Assembly: GCA_037440065.1 (NCBI GenBank)
Contig: JBBIUV010000016.1
Coordinates: forward strand, 434,001 to 498,000
Reading direction: 5' to 3'
Length of the DNA: 64,000 bases
Source: UBA1563 sp037440065
Lineage (GTDB): Bacteria; Bacteroidota; Ignavibacteria; Ignavibacteriales; Ignavibacteriaceae
Positions 28,117 through 36,925 of the stretch are shown here, one piece after another (the stretch's first letter is position 1; every line of letters begins with the position of its first letter). The position numbers and the translations under genes are program-made. Under the pieces are notes generated by a model. The model was not told the origin of the DNA. It did not search any database and saw only the letters and a program-made list of their open reading frames with translations.

Positions 28117-30309
28117 ATGAATATTGCTCCGGTAACAGCAGCTATCATGTTTGACGAACTTATTAAGAATTGTCAAAAGAATTTACCTTCGGTGAATATC
28201 GATCTTATAAAAAAAGCCTTCGATTTTTCCGCTGTTGCGCATGAGAATGATACGCGAGCTTCAAACGAACCTTATTTTACACACCCCTACGCTGTCGCAA
28301 ATATTTTAGCGACAGAAATTCCTTTTGATGATATTTCCATTTGCTGCGCGCTTCTTCATGATATTGTTGAAGACAATATGGAATACTCCATCGACACAAT
28401 AAAGAAAAACTTTGGGGAAGATATTGCGCTGATTGTTGATGGACTTACGAAAATCCAACAGCTCTTCCAAGGTGCAGATATTAATCAAGCAGAAAATTAC
28501 CGCAAACTGCTTATGTCTGTTTCGAAAGATATTCGGGTGATCGTTGTAAAATTTGCCGATCGCTTACATAATATGAGGACGATCGATTTTCTCAATCCGG
28601 AAAAGAGAAAAAGAATTGCAAAAGAGACTCTAGAAATTTACGCCCCGCTTGCTCATCGTTTTGGACTCGGAAAATTAAAATGGGAATTGGAAGATCTCGC
28701 TTTTAAAGAACTTAACAAGCAGGCGTATGAGGATATTAAAAAGAAAATAAGCGCAAAACGTCCTGAACGAGAAAAATATATCGATAAGTTTTCTGAACCT
28801 ATTGTTCAAAAGTTACATGAGTATAACATTCAATTTGAGTTAAGCGGTCGGCCAAAACATCTCTACAGTATTTATCGAAAAATGATCAAACGGAATAAAC
28901 CATTTGAAGAAATATATGATCTTTTTGCCGTGCGAATAATTTTGGAAGCTGACGATGTTAATCAGTGTTATACAGCCTTCGGAATTATTAATCAAATATT
29001 TATCCCCGTTCCGGATCGGTTCAAAGACTATATTGCAATTCCCAAAACAAATAACTACCAATCAATACACACCACCGTTGTAGGACCGGATGGGGAATTA
29101 GTAGAAGTGCAAATCCGAACGCGTAAAATGCATGACATCGCGGAAAAAGGAGTTGCTGCGCACTGGAGATACAAAGAGGGAAATCCTGCTATCGATAAAA
29201 CAATGAACAATTACGTTGCCTGGATTCGTGAGATGATAGATGCCAGCGGAACAGAAGACGTACGAAAAAATATTGTCGAAAATTTCAAATTGAATTTGTA
29301 CTCCGACGAAATTTATGTTTTTACTCCAAATGGCGACTTAAGACGACTTCCGCTAAAAAGTACACCGGTTGATTTTGCTTTTGATATCCACACTAAAATC
29401 GGGTTTCATTGTATCGGCGCTAAGGTAAACAAAAAAATTGTTCCGTTGGATACACAACTTCACAGCGGTGATCAAGTTGAAATAATTATTTCTAAAAATC
29501 AGCATCCAAATAGAAACTGGTTAAAATTTGTGATCACTCACAAAGCTAAAACGGAAGTACGGAAGTGGTTAAATAAAGAAGATGATGATCTTGCAAAAGC
29601 GGGGAAAGAATTATGGGAAAAGAAACTCAAAAAATTAAAACTCTCTTTTACCCCACAAGATACCGCAAAGATTTTCATGAACTTGAAATATGAAAATGCA
29701 AAACATTTTTATAAAGCGATAGCGCAAAGCAAAGTTAATCTCGATGATATTTTAAACCCTACAACAGTGGTAAAAGAAGAGGAAGAAAAAAAAATACCGC
29801 AAACAAATGCAGAATTTGAAAACTTTGCGCAATACGCCCGCTCATCCGGAGGAATCCTTGTAGTAGACGGCGAAAGCTCAAATATGCTATTTTCTTATTC
29901 GAAATGCTGCAATCCGATTCCAGGAGATCAAGTAGTTGGGTTCGTTACAAAAGGTGAAGGGATCAAAATTCACCGTAAGAATTGCAAGAGTATGCTTCAG
30001 CTTACTGAAAAGGAATCAGAAAAGATCATTTCAGTTGAATGGCCTTCGATTGAAAATTCAAACTTCATCGTTGGACTTTCATTAAAAGGAGAGGATCAAC
30101 CAGGATTGCTAAGCGAAATTGCTCATCAAGTTGTTACTTTTCAAAATACAAACATCAAATCGATTAACATTGATACTAAAAATTCAAAGTTTGAAGGAAC
30201 GGTTACTCTGTTCGTTCAAAACTTGGAACATCTTTCCCGTGTCATTGATCGCTTGAAAAAGATAAAGGGTGTTTATACCGTTACCCGGTTGGAAAATTAT
30301 GTCCAATAA
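28117..30309 (+). CDS. rel: Bifunctional (p)ppGpp synthetase/hydrolase (Rel/SpoT)
   Basis: This is the stringent-response enzyme. The HD hydrolase domain is intact (HDIVED, H81-D86; FADRLHNMRT), so it can degrade (p)ppGpp. The synthetase domain has GRPKHLYSIYRKM, and R301-F302-K303-D304 is the RxKD charge motif of bifunctional Rel rather than the ExDD motif of mono-functional RelA. TGS (~390-450) and C-terminal zinc-finger-like and ACT domains complete the 730 residues. It starts 3 nt after the TPR gene. Confidence 0.95.
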   Translation: MNIAPVTAAIMFDELIKNCQKNLPSVNIDLIKKAFDFSAVAHENDTRASNEPYFTHPYAVANILATEIPFDDISICCALLHDIVEDNMEYSIDTIKKNFGEDIALIVDGLTKIQQLFQGADINQAENYRKLLMSVSKDIRVIVVKFADRLHNMRTIDFLNPEKRKRIAKETLEIYAPLAHRFGLGKLKWELEDLAFKELNKQAYEDIKKKISAKRPEREKYIDKFSEPIVQKLHEYNIQFELSGRPKHLYSIYRKMIKRNKPFEEIYDLFAVRIILEADDVNQCYTAFGIINQIFIPVPDRFKDYIAIPKTNNYQSIHTTVVGPDGELVEVQIRTRKMHDIAEKGVAAHWRYKEGNPAIDKTMNNYVAWIREMIDASGTEDVRKNIVENFKLNLYSDEIYVFTPNGDLRRLPLKSTPVDFAFDIHTKIGFHCIGAKVNKKIVPLDTQLHSGDQVEIIISKNQHPNRNWLKFVITHKAKTEVRKWLNKEDDDLAKAGKELWEKKLKKLKLSFTPQDTAKIFMNLKYENAKHFYKAIAQSKVNLDDILNPTTVVKEEEEKKIPQTNAEFENFAQYARSSGGILVVDGESSNMLFSYSKCCNPIPGDQVVGFVTKGEGIKIHRKNCKSMLQLTEKESEKIISVEWPSIENSNFIVGLSLKGEDQPGLLSEIAHQVVTFQNTNIKSINIDTKNSKFEGTVTLFVQNLEHLSRVIDRLKKIKGVYTVTRLENYVQ

Positions 30310-30742
30310 AAGTGAAGATGGAAAACTTTCTAGAATTCTTGCAATAGACTTTGGAGCAAAGCGAATCGGTCTAGCTTTGTGTGATCCCTTAAAAACATTT
30401 GCTTATCCTTTTGCCACAATCCAGAACAATGATTTAGTTTATAAGGAATTACAGAAAATTGTAAGTGAGCAGGAAGTTGAAAAAATCATCTTAGGAAATC
30501 CGTTACGCGAAGATGGACAAGTTTCCAGAATGTTGAAACCGATAATGGAATTCAAAGCAAAGTTGGAAAAAGACCTAGCACTTGAAGTGATTTTAGTTGA
30601 TGAAAGTTATTCTTCATCAACTGCACAAGAAAGAATTATCGCTTCAGTGCCAAAAAAATCAAAACGAAGAGAGAAGGGATTAGTTGATAGAAATGCCGCA
30701 GCGGTGATTCTTCAAGAATATCTCCTCGAGAATGAGTCATGA
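30299..30742 (+). CDS. ruvX: RuvX/YqgF-family Holliday junction resolvase-like protein
   Basis: An RNase H-fold protein with the ILAIDFGAKRIGLALCD N-terminal strand, LGNPLREDG, and the catalytic-type DES(Y)SS and DRNAAAVILQ motifs. YqgF members act in pre-16S rRNA 5' maturation. The start at ATG 30299 gives a normal 147-residue protein; an upstream ATG at 30269 would add ten residues unlike the family. It overlaps rel by 11 nt. Confidence 0.92.
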   Translation: MSNKSEDGKLSRILAIDFGAKRIGLALCDPLKTFAYPFATIQNNDLVYKELQKIVSEQEVEKIILGNPLREDGQVSRMLKPIMEFKAKLEKDLALEVILVDESYSSSTAQERIIASVPKKSKRREKGLVDRNAAAVILQEYLLENES

Positions 30743-30825
30743 AAAATAATATTTATTCTAATTGACATTAATGTTAAGAACGTTTATTTTTTGAACAACA
30801 AAAACATCAAATATGGAGCAAATCT

Positions 30826-31107
30826 ATGTCACTTGACGCACTTGGAATGATCGAAACCAAAGGATTAGTTGGAGCAGTTGAAGCAGCTGATGCAATGGTA
30901 AAAGCCGCAAAAGTTGAATTACTTGGAAAAGAAACAATTGGCGGCGGTTATGTAACTGTTATGGTTAGAGGTGATGTAGGAGCAGTAAAAGCAGCAACTG
31001 ATGCTGGAGCAGCCGCAGCGCAACGTGTTGGTGAGTTAGTTTCTGTTCACGTGATTCCAAGACCTCATACGGAAGTTGAAGCGATTTTACCAAAACGCGC
31101 AAAATAA
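30826..31107 (+). CDS. Bacterial microcompartment shell protein, BMC-H type
   Basis: A single BMC domain of 93 residues (ALGMIETKGLVGAVEAADAM, then VTVMVRGDVGAVKAATDAG and a final VHVIPRPHTEVE). This is the hexamer-forming, small-pore shell subunit class of PduA, EutM and CcmK. Residue spacing is normal and the pore-loop region lies around KETIGGGYV. It is 83 nt after ruvX and 6 nt before a second BMC gene. No other microcompartment enzymes, pentamer (BMC-P) or trimer (BMC-T) genes occur in the window, so it is orphaned here. Confidence 0.95.
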   Translation: MSLDALGMIETKGLVGAVEAADAMVKAAKVELLGKETIGGGYVTVMVRGDVGAVKAATDAGAAAAQRVGELVSVHVIPRPHTEVEAILPKRAK

Positions 31108-31113
31108 AAATAT

Positions 31114-31944
31114 ATGCCTCAAGCTCTTGGATTAGTTGAGACAAAAGGTTTAGTCGGAGCAATTGTGGCAGCCGATGCAATGCTGAAGGCTGCCAATGTT
31201 ACTTTAATCGGAAAAGAAAAAGTAACACCGGCTTTAATCACAATAAAAATAATTGGCGAAACGGCCGCGGTTAAGTCAGCCATTGAGGCAGGCGTTGCAG
31301 CAGCTGCGCGAGTTGGACAACTAATTTCAACACATCTTATTTCACACCCCGATATTCAATTAAGTCAGTTTTTCCCGGAACTCTCAATCGATATTAAACA
31401 TGTTTATCCTGAAGTGAAAACCGTTCAGGTCGAAAGAGAAAATGTTATATCTGAAATACCGGTTGTCGTAAAAAGTGAAAATGTGGAAATTCGTCCAAAG
31501 GCTAAACAACCTAAAAGAGAAGTAAAACCTAAAAAGGAAAAGAAAATAATTCCGATCATCGAAGATGTGGTGGAAGTTTCTGCAAAGTCTGCAAAAGCTG
31601 ATAGTACAGAAAGGAAAGTCGCTTCTTTATTTGATGAAGTAGCTGAGCCAGAGATTAAACATGCTAAAAGTATCTTAGACCGGTTGAAAGCCGAAGCGTT
31701 AAGTGATTTAAAAACTGAAGACAAAAATATTGAAGAAGAGGTTGAATTTCCGGTAGAAGACAAAACTATCGATCTTCAACAACAACATCAATTTTCACAA
31801 TCAATCGAAGAATTGGAAACGTTTAATGTCCATCAATTAAGAAAAATAGCACGAGGGGTAGAGACATTCCCTATTCACGGAAGGGAAATATCACGCGCTA
31901 ACCGTGAAACACTGTTAGCATATTTTAGATCGGTAAAACAATAA
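31114..31944 (+). CDS. BMC shell protein with long C-terminal extension
   Basis: The first ~90 residues are a BMC domain parallel to the gene before it (ALGLVETKGLVGAIVAADAM). Then comes ~130 residues of charged, low-complexity linker rich in lysine, glutamate and valine (KAKQPKREVKPKKEKK), and a compact C-terminal helical segment of ~40 residues (NVHQLRKIARGVETFPIHGR, then SRANRETLLAYFRS). The last segment resembles SAP/Rho_N-like helix-extended-helix folds, which often bind nucleic acid, although this is only a pattern match. Shell proteins with C-terminal additions are known (EutK, PduK), with different tails. Confidence 0.88.
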   Translation: MPQALGLVETKGLVGAIVAADAMLKAANVTLIGKEKVTPALITIKIIGETAAVKSAIEAGVAAAARVGQLISTHLISHPDIQLSQFFPELSIDIKHVYPEVKTVQVERENVISEIPVVVKSENVEIRPKAKQPKREVKPKKEKKIIPIIEDVVEVSAKSAKADSTERKVASLFDEVAEPEIKHAKSILDRLKAEALSDLKTEDKNIEEEVEFPVEDKTIDLQQQHQFSQSIEELETFNVHQLRKIARGVETFPIHGREISRANRETLLAYFRSVKQ

Positions 31945-31985
31945 TCTCTTTCCAAGTTTAACCTGTTTTCATTTATATTTACAGT

Positions 31986-32897
31986 ATGAAGAAAAAACTT
32001 CCTATAATCATCGCTTCATTTTTGTTTGCGGTTATCATTTGGATTTCGGTTCTCCTTGGAAATTCCTTTATCTATAGAATTGAAGTTCCACTTAAAATAT
32101 CTTTAAATGACAACGATATTGCAATTAAAAGTAGTTTGCCTTCAACAGTTGTTCTAAATCTTAATGCACAGGGCTGGAAAATATTATCCATTTTATTTAC
32201 CAAGGATATTTCTTTCCGTTGTATGCTATTAACAAAGGAAAACGTTTTTAGGTATCCACTTGCAAACGGAGCATCAGAGAATCAGTGGTTAAATTCAGAA
32301 GTTAAAGTGGTTGATGTTTCTCCGGCTTTTATCCAAGTTGAACTCGATAAAAAGATTAGTAAGAAAGTAAAAGTAAATCCGGTCGCTGATTTGGATTTCA
32401 AAAAAGGATTTGGACTTGCTCGGCAATTAAATGTTTTTCCCGATTCGGTTACAATTTTAGGTGCTCGTTCCTTGATACATCAAATTGATGAAGTCAGCAC
32501 GAATGAACTTTCGCTCAAAAACATCTCAAACCAATTTATTGAGCAAGTTGGAATAAATGTTAAACCCGGTATAGAAGCTTCTCCTTCTGTCGTTGAAGTA
32601 TACGGAGATGTTCAAAAAAATGTTGATAGAGAGATGGAAAATATTCCTATTGAAATTAAGAACATTCCAACGGATAAAACTATTTTGCTTTTACCCGATA
32701 AAATATCTTTATCTGTTAGAGGTGGAATTAATTTCCTGGGAAGAATAACAAAAAACGATTTTAAAGTATTTATTGATTATCAAGATATTATCTCGGATAC
32801 TTTGGGGAGTGTTTCCCCAACGGTTATTCCGCCAAAATATGTAAGACTCATTTATCTCGATCCGGAACGGATTAAATATATTATAAAGAAACACTAA
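31986..32897 (+). CDS. YbbR-domain protein (CdaR family)
   Basis: An N-terminal membrane anchor (KLPIIIASFLFAVIIWISVLLG) is followed by repeated ~80-residue beta modules typical of YbbR proteins, with the repeated pattern FPDSVTILGARSLI. In Firmicutes the family member CdaR modulates the diadenylate cyclase CdaA. No cyclase gene is next to it in this window; tmk follows 1 nt later. The role here is inferred only from the family. Confidence 0.8.
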   Translation: MKKKLPIIIASFLFAVIIWISVLLGNSFIYRIEVPLKISLNDNDIAIKSSLPSTVVLNLNAQGWKILSILFTKDISFRCMLLTKENVFRYPLANGASENQWLNSEVKVVDVSPAFIQVELDKKISKKVKVNPVADLDFKKGFGLARQLNVFPDSVTILGARSLIHQIDEVSTNELSLKNISNQFIEQVGINVKPGIEASPSVVEVYGDVQKNVDREMENIPIEIKNIPTDKTILLLPDKISLSVRGGINFLGRITKNDFKVFIDYQDIISDTLGSVSPTVIPPKYVRLIYLDPERIKYIIKKH

Positions 32898-32898
32898 A

Positions 32899-33516
32899 AT
32901 GTTTATCACTTTTGAAGGAATAGATTTCTGCGGTAAGTCAACCCAAGTAAAACTATTAAAAGATTATTTAGAGAAAAAAGGGGAAACTGTAAAAATTATC
33001 AGAGAACCGGGGGGAACTGAAATATCGGAAAAGATTAGAGAAATTCTTCTCGATAAGAAAAATTTTAATCTAACTACCGAGACAGAGATATTTCTTTTTT
33101 CAGCTTCAAGGGCGCAGCTCGTTCGTGAAGTAATTCAGCCGTATTTAGAACAAAAATATTATGTTTTATCTGATAGGTTTCATGATTCAACTACGGCTTA
33201 TCAAGGTTTTGGAAGAGAGATTCCACTCGCCATCGTTGAACAAATTAATAATTTGGTGATTGGGAAAACAATACCTGATCTGACTTTTTTTATTGATATC
33301 CCAACAGAAGAGGCAGAAAAAAGAAAAAAATTAAACGATGCGGTTGAACTTGATAGAATTGAAATATCTAAAAATGATTTTTACGAACGTGTGAGAAAGG
33401 GGTATTTTTACTTAGCTGGAAAGGAACCGAGATTTAAAGTGTTAAACGGTTTATTAGACATAAATACAATTCATGCTGAAATTATTACTGAGGTTGGAAA
33501 AATTGAAAAGAATTAA
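32899..33516 (+). CDS. tmk: Thymidylate kinase (Tmk)
   Basis: Tmk phosphorylates dTMP to dTDP. The P-loop is GIDFCGKSTQ (8-17), the REPGGTEISEKIR dTMP-binding segment and DRFHDSTTAYQGFGR follow. The length of 205 residues is normal. The lid sequence is lysine/arginine-poor in the loop, as in TmpK with arginine in the P-loop region absent, so assigning type I or II is not attempted. It overlaps the next gene by up to 44 nt depending on the protease start. Confidence 0.94.
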   Translation: MFITFEGIDFCGKSTQVKLLKDYLEKKGETVKIIREPGGTEISEKIREILLDKKNFNLTTETEIFLFSASRAQLVREVIQPYLEQKYYVLSDRFHDSTTAYQGFGREIPLAIVEQINNLVIGKTIPDLTFFIDIPTEEAEKRKKLNDAVELDRIEISKNDFYERVRKGYFYLAGKEPRFKVLNGLLDINTIHAEIITEVGKIEKN

Positions 33517-35176
33517 AGGAAAATTATTTAAAAAGAAATTTGTTTTGGGACTATCCAGTATACTACTATTCAGTTTTCTAGGATTTGTGTATACTTCTAA
33601 AGATTTATACTTCGAAATATCAAAAAACATCGACATTTTCACCCGTGTCTATAAAGAGATATCCTTCAATTATGTTGATGAGATTAATCCAGAAAAATTT
33701 TTACGTGCCGGAATAAAAGGAATGCTATCAACTCTCGATCCGTACACAAACTTTATTGACGAGAAAAAGCAAGATGATCTTGAAATTCTTACGAACGGAA
33801 AGTATGGTGGAATCGGTGTTTCGATCGGTGTGAAAGATAATCAAATTACCATATTTGAGTTGATGGAAGGATACGCAGCACAAAGGCAAGGTTTACGCAT
33901 AGGCGATATTATTTTGGAAGTAAATGGGAAAAAAGTTGTTCCTGAAAAGTTTGATGAAATATCATCTCTCGTAAAGGGGGAACCAGGAACTTTTCTTGAG
34001 CTCAAAGTTCTCCGTGAAACAGAAAAAGATACATTGAGTTTTAATCTGGTTCGTGAACAAATTGTCGTTAAGAATTTAGTTTACTATGGATTCTATCCCG
34101 AAGAGAGTAATAACGCATATTTCAAATTAAATAGTTTTGGACGTTCTTCCGGTGAAGAATTGAAAAAAGCAATTTTGGAATTATCAAAGCAAAAAGAAAT
34201 TAAATCTGCAGTGTTGGACTTACGCGGTAACCCGGGAGGACTTTTAGACGTTGCAGTTGATGTTACAAATAAGTTTTTGCCAAAAGGTGAATTAGTTGTG
34301 ACTACAAAAGGGAGAGACACTTCATCTTTAAGAAATTATTATTCACAACAGGAACCCCTGCTGCCGAATGCTGAGCTACTTTTATTGATTAATGATGGAA
34401 GTGCCTCAGCATCTGAAATTGTTGCCGGTGCAATTCAAGATCATGATAGAGGAATTCTTGTTGGTGAAAAATCATTTGGAAAAGGATTAGTTCAAACTAT
34501 TACCCCTTTATCTTATAATACATCTCTTAAAATTACTTCCGCAAAATATTTTACTCCGAGCGGTCGCTGCATTCAAAAAATTGATTATGGGAAAAAGAAT
34601 GAAGTTATTGCTGAATACGATACACTAATTGAAACAAGCTTTGCAACCGATCATAAAAGGCGCGTTATGAGTTCAGGTGGAATAACACCCGATAGTCTTG
34701 TTAATGACGAAAAGTTAAATGCCTTTGTGCAAGATTTGTTGGCAAAAGGAATAATCTTTAAATACGCCAATGTTTTTTATGATCTAAATAAGAAAGAAAC
34801 TTTTGATAAGTTGAAAGACGATCAAATATTCGCTGAGTTTAAATCATTCCTGGCGAAAGAAAATTATATCTATAAATCTGAGATTGAAAAGAAAGTTGAG
34901 GAGCTTGTTTCACTTTCGGAAACTGATAAAACATATGTTGGACTTAAAAATAAAATGGTTGAAATTCAGAAAACATTAAAAGACAATTTGACCCAGTTGT
35001 TGGATAACAATAAAAAAGACATTGTTGACTTTTTGAAAGAAGAACTATCCTCAAGGTACATGGGCATTAACGGACGTATCAAAACTAGTTTAGCTACCGA
35101 TAAACAATTCCAAATCGGGTTGAAACTACTTCAGGATAAAAAATATTACAATAAGATATTGCACAAAGGAAATTAA
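33503..35176 (+). CDS. S41-family carboxy-terminal processing protease (CtpA-like)
   Basis: An N-terminal signal anchor (KRIKGKLFKKKFVLGLSSIL) leads into a PDZ domain (~residues 95-180) and an S41 catalytic domain. Counting from the TTG at 33503, the likely dyad is S302 in DGSASASE and K327 in SFGKGLVQ. The C-terminal ~150 residues are helical. The ORF could start as far upstream as 33473; TTG 33503 has GGA 6 nt before it and gives the more usual positive N-terminus. This protease class cuts periplasmic proteins near the C-terminus. Confidence 0.88.
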   Translation: MKRIKGKLFKKKFVLGLSSILLFSFLGFVYTSKDLYFEISKNIDIFTRVYKEISFNYVDEINPEKFLRAGIKGMLSTLDPYTNFIDEKKQDDLEILTNGKYGGIGVSIGVKDNQITIFELMEGYAAQRQGLRIGDIILEVNGKKVVPEKFDEISSLVKGEPGTFLELKVLRETEKDTLSFNLVREQIVVKNLVYYGFYPEESNNAYFKLNSFGRSSGEELKKAILELSKQKEIKSAVLDLRGNPGGLLDVAVDVTNKFLPKGELVVTTKGRDTSSLRNYYSQQEPLLPNAELLLLINDGSASASEIVAGAIQDHDRGILVGEKSFGKGLVQTITPLSYNTSLKITSAKYFTPSGRCIQKIDYGKKNEVIAEYDTLIETSFATDHKRRVMSSGGITPDSLVNDEKLNAFVQDLLAKGIIFKYANVFYDLNKKETFDKLKDDQIFAEFKSFLAKENYIYKSEIEKKVEELVSLSETDKTYVGLKNKMVEIQKTLKDNLTQLLDNNKKDIVDFLKEELSSRYMGINGRIKTSLATDKQFQIGLKLLQDKKYYNKILHKGN

Positions 35177-35179
35177 AGT

Positions 35180-35464
35180 ATGAGACAGATTCTTTTTCTA
35201 AGAGATCCGGGTTATGCAAAGTGTCCGAGTTGTAAAAGCGTAAACTCGCTGCATCGTTCGAGAAATAGAAATTTTAAAGAGATATTAATTCAAGCTACTA
35301 AACTATACAAAATGTACCGTTGTAAAAGTTGCGGTTGGCGTGGAGCGCTTGCAACAATAGTTATCACAAAAAAAACATTAAAAATGTTATTAATGTATAT
35401 AGGCATTGCGTTGCTTTCCGGATTGATTATTCGAGAAATTCTTAAACGATTCTTAACTACTTAA
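35180..35464 (+). CDS. Small zinc-ribbon membrane protein
   Basis: Ninety-four residues with two CxxC pairs (C15/C18 and C48/C51) that could bind zinc, a basic middle segment, and one C-terminal membrane helix (MLLMYIGIALLSGLIIREIL). It follows the protease by 3 nt and precedes glcD by 6 nt. I do not know its role. Confidence 0.65.
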   Translation: MRQILFLRDPGYAKCPSCKSVNSLHRSRNRNFKEILIQATKLYKMYRCKSCGWRGALATIVITKKTLKMLLMYIGIALLSGLIIREILKRFLTT

Positions 35465-35470
35465 AAAAAG

Positions 35471-36916
35471 ATGCAGCAGTTTGTATTAGACAAAATACAA
35501 AAAATCGTTGGTAAGGATAATTATTATGATTCTCCTGAAGACAAAATAAGTTACTCCTTCGACGGGACGCCAATGCTTCAACAGTTACCGGAAGCGGTTG
35601 TTTTCCCACAAAATAGTGAACAAATATCTAAAATTCTTCTCCTTGCCAATAAAGAAAACTTCTCGGTGATTCCTCGTGGTGCGGGAACGGGCTTAAGCGG
35701 AGGATCAATTCCGGTTGCAAATTCTATTGCTGTAGTAATGACAAAGTGGAATGAAATATTAGAAATTGATGAAGCAAATCTGACTGCTTTAGTTGAACCT
35801 GGAATTGTAACTGGAATTCTTCAAAAGGAAGTTGAGAAAAAAGGACTTTTTTATCCTCCCGATCCGGGAAGCATGAACGTTTGTACAATCGGGGGAAATG
35901 TTGCAGAAAATGCCGGTGGTTTGCGGGGGCTAAAATATGGAGTTACCAAAAATTACGTTCTTGGAATGGAGATGATTCTCCCGACAGGAGAATTATTGAA
36001 AATTGGGGGCAAAAATGTTAAAGATGTTGCTGGTTATAATTTAAAAGATATAATGGTTGGAAGTGAAGGAACACTAGGAATCTTTACAAAAATTCTTCTT
36101 AAACTTATTCCGCTTCCCATAAGATCAAAAACGATAAGCGTAAATTTTAAGAAAATAATAGATAGCGGGAATTCAGTAGCGGATATTATTTCTTCCCGCA
36201 TCACTCCAAGTATGATAGAATTTTTAGACAATACCACGATGAATTGTGTAGAAGATTACACCAAAATTGGATTAGATAGAAATTCCGAAGCGATGTTACT
36301 TCTTGAAGTTGACGGAAGGCGAGGCAGCGTTGATGATGATGCAGAGACAATCATTTCTATATTAAAGAAAAATAATGCAGATCAAATAAAAATATCTGCA
36401 ACTCCCGCTGAAGCTTTAATATTAAAAACCGCCCGACGATCAGCATTTAGTGCACTTGCCAGAAGAAAACCAACAACAATTTTGGAAGATGCAACCGTTC
36501 CTCGCAGTGAATTACCGGTGATGATAGAAAAAGTACAAACAGCCGCTTCAAATTTTAATGTTGCAATTGGAAATTTTGGGCACGCTGGAGATGGAAATTT
36601 ACATCCAACATGTCTAACGGATGAAAGAGATTCCGCTGAAATTACACGTGCGCATAAAGCATTTGATTTTATTTTTAATGAAGCGATTAAATTGGGAGGC
36701 ACAATTACCGGCGAACATGGTACCGGTTTGGCCAAAAAGAGTTTTCTAGAAAATGCAGTTGGCAAAGAAGGAATCGATTTTATGAAAAAAATTAAGTTAG
36801 CAGTTGATCCTAATAATATTTTGAATCCAGGAAAAATTCTTACTATAGCACCCAGATGTGAAGGTTCGCTTCCTTCAAAAAGAGAACAAATCCCAGAATT
36901 TCACTCTCATCATTAA
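35471..36916 (+). CDS. glcD: FAD-linked 2-hydroxyacid oxidase subunit (GlcD-like)
   Basis: An FAD-binding_4 domain (residues ~35-215; VIPRGAGTGLSGGSIPV, GGNVAENAGGLRGLKYGVTK) and an FAD-oxidase C-terminal domain ending with TGEHGTGLAKK and DPNNILNPGKI define a glycolate/D-lactate dehydrogenase flavoprotein of 481 residues. The substrate (glycolate, D-lactate or 2-hydroxyglutarate) is not determined. It pairs with the iron-sulfur subunit gene that begins 9 nt later. Confidence 0.9.
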   Translation: MQQFVLDKIQKIVGKDNYYDSPEDKISYSFDGTPMLQQLPEAVVFPQNSEQISKILLLANKENFSVIPRGAGTGLSGGSIPVANSIAVVMTKWNEILEIDEANLTALVEPGIVTGILQKEVEKKGLFYPPDPGSMNVCTIGGNVAENAGGLRGLKYGVTKNYVLGMEMILPTGELLKIGGKNVKDVAGYNLKDIMVGSEGTLGIFTKILLKLIPLPIRSKTISVNFKKIIDSGNSVADIISSRITPSMIEFLDNTTMNCVEDYTKIGLDRNSEAMLLLEVDGRRGSVDDDAETIISILKKNNADQIKISATPAEALILKTARRSAFSALARRKPTTILEDATVPRSELPVMIEKVQTAASNFNVAIGNFGHAGDGNLHPTCLTDERDSAEITRAHKAFDFIFNEAIKLGGTITGEHGTGLAKKSFLENAVGKEGIDFMKKIKLAVDPNNILNPGKILTIAPRCEGSLPSKREQIPEFHSHH

Positions 36917-36925
36917 AATATTCTG

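Noticed and set aside
30965..31180. A minus-strand 71-residue frame rich in leucine and glutamine across the shell genes
   Set aside because: It lies wholly antisense to two clear BMC genes and has the composition expected from their reverse complement.
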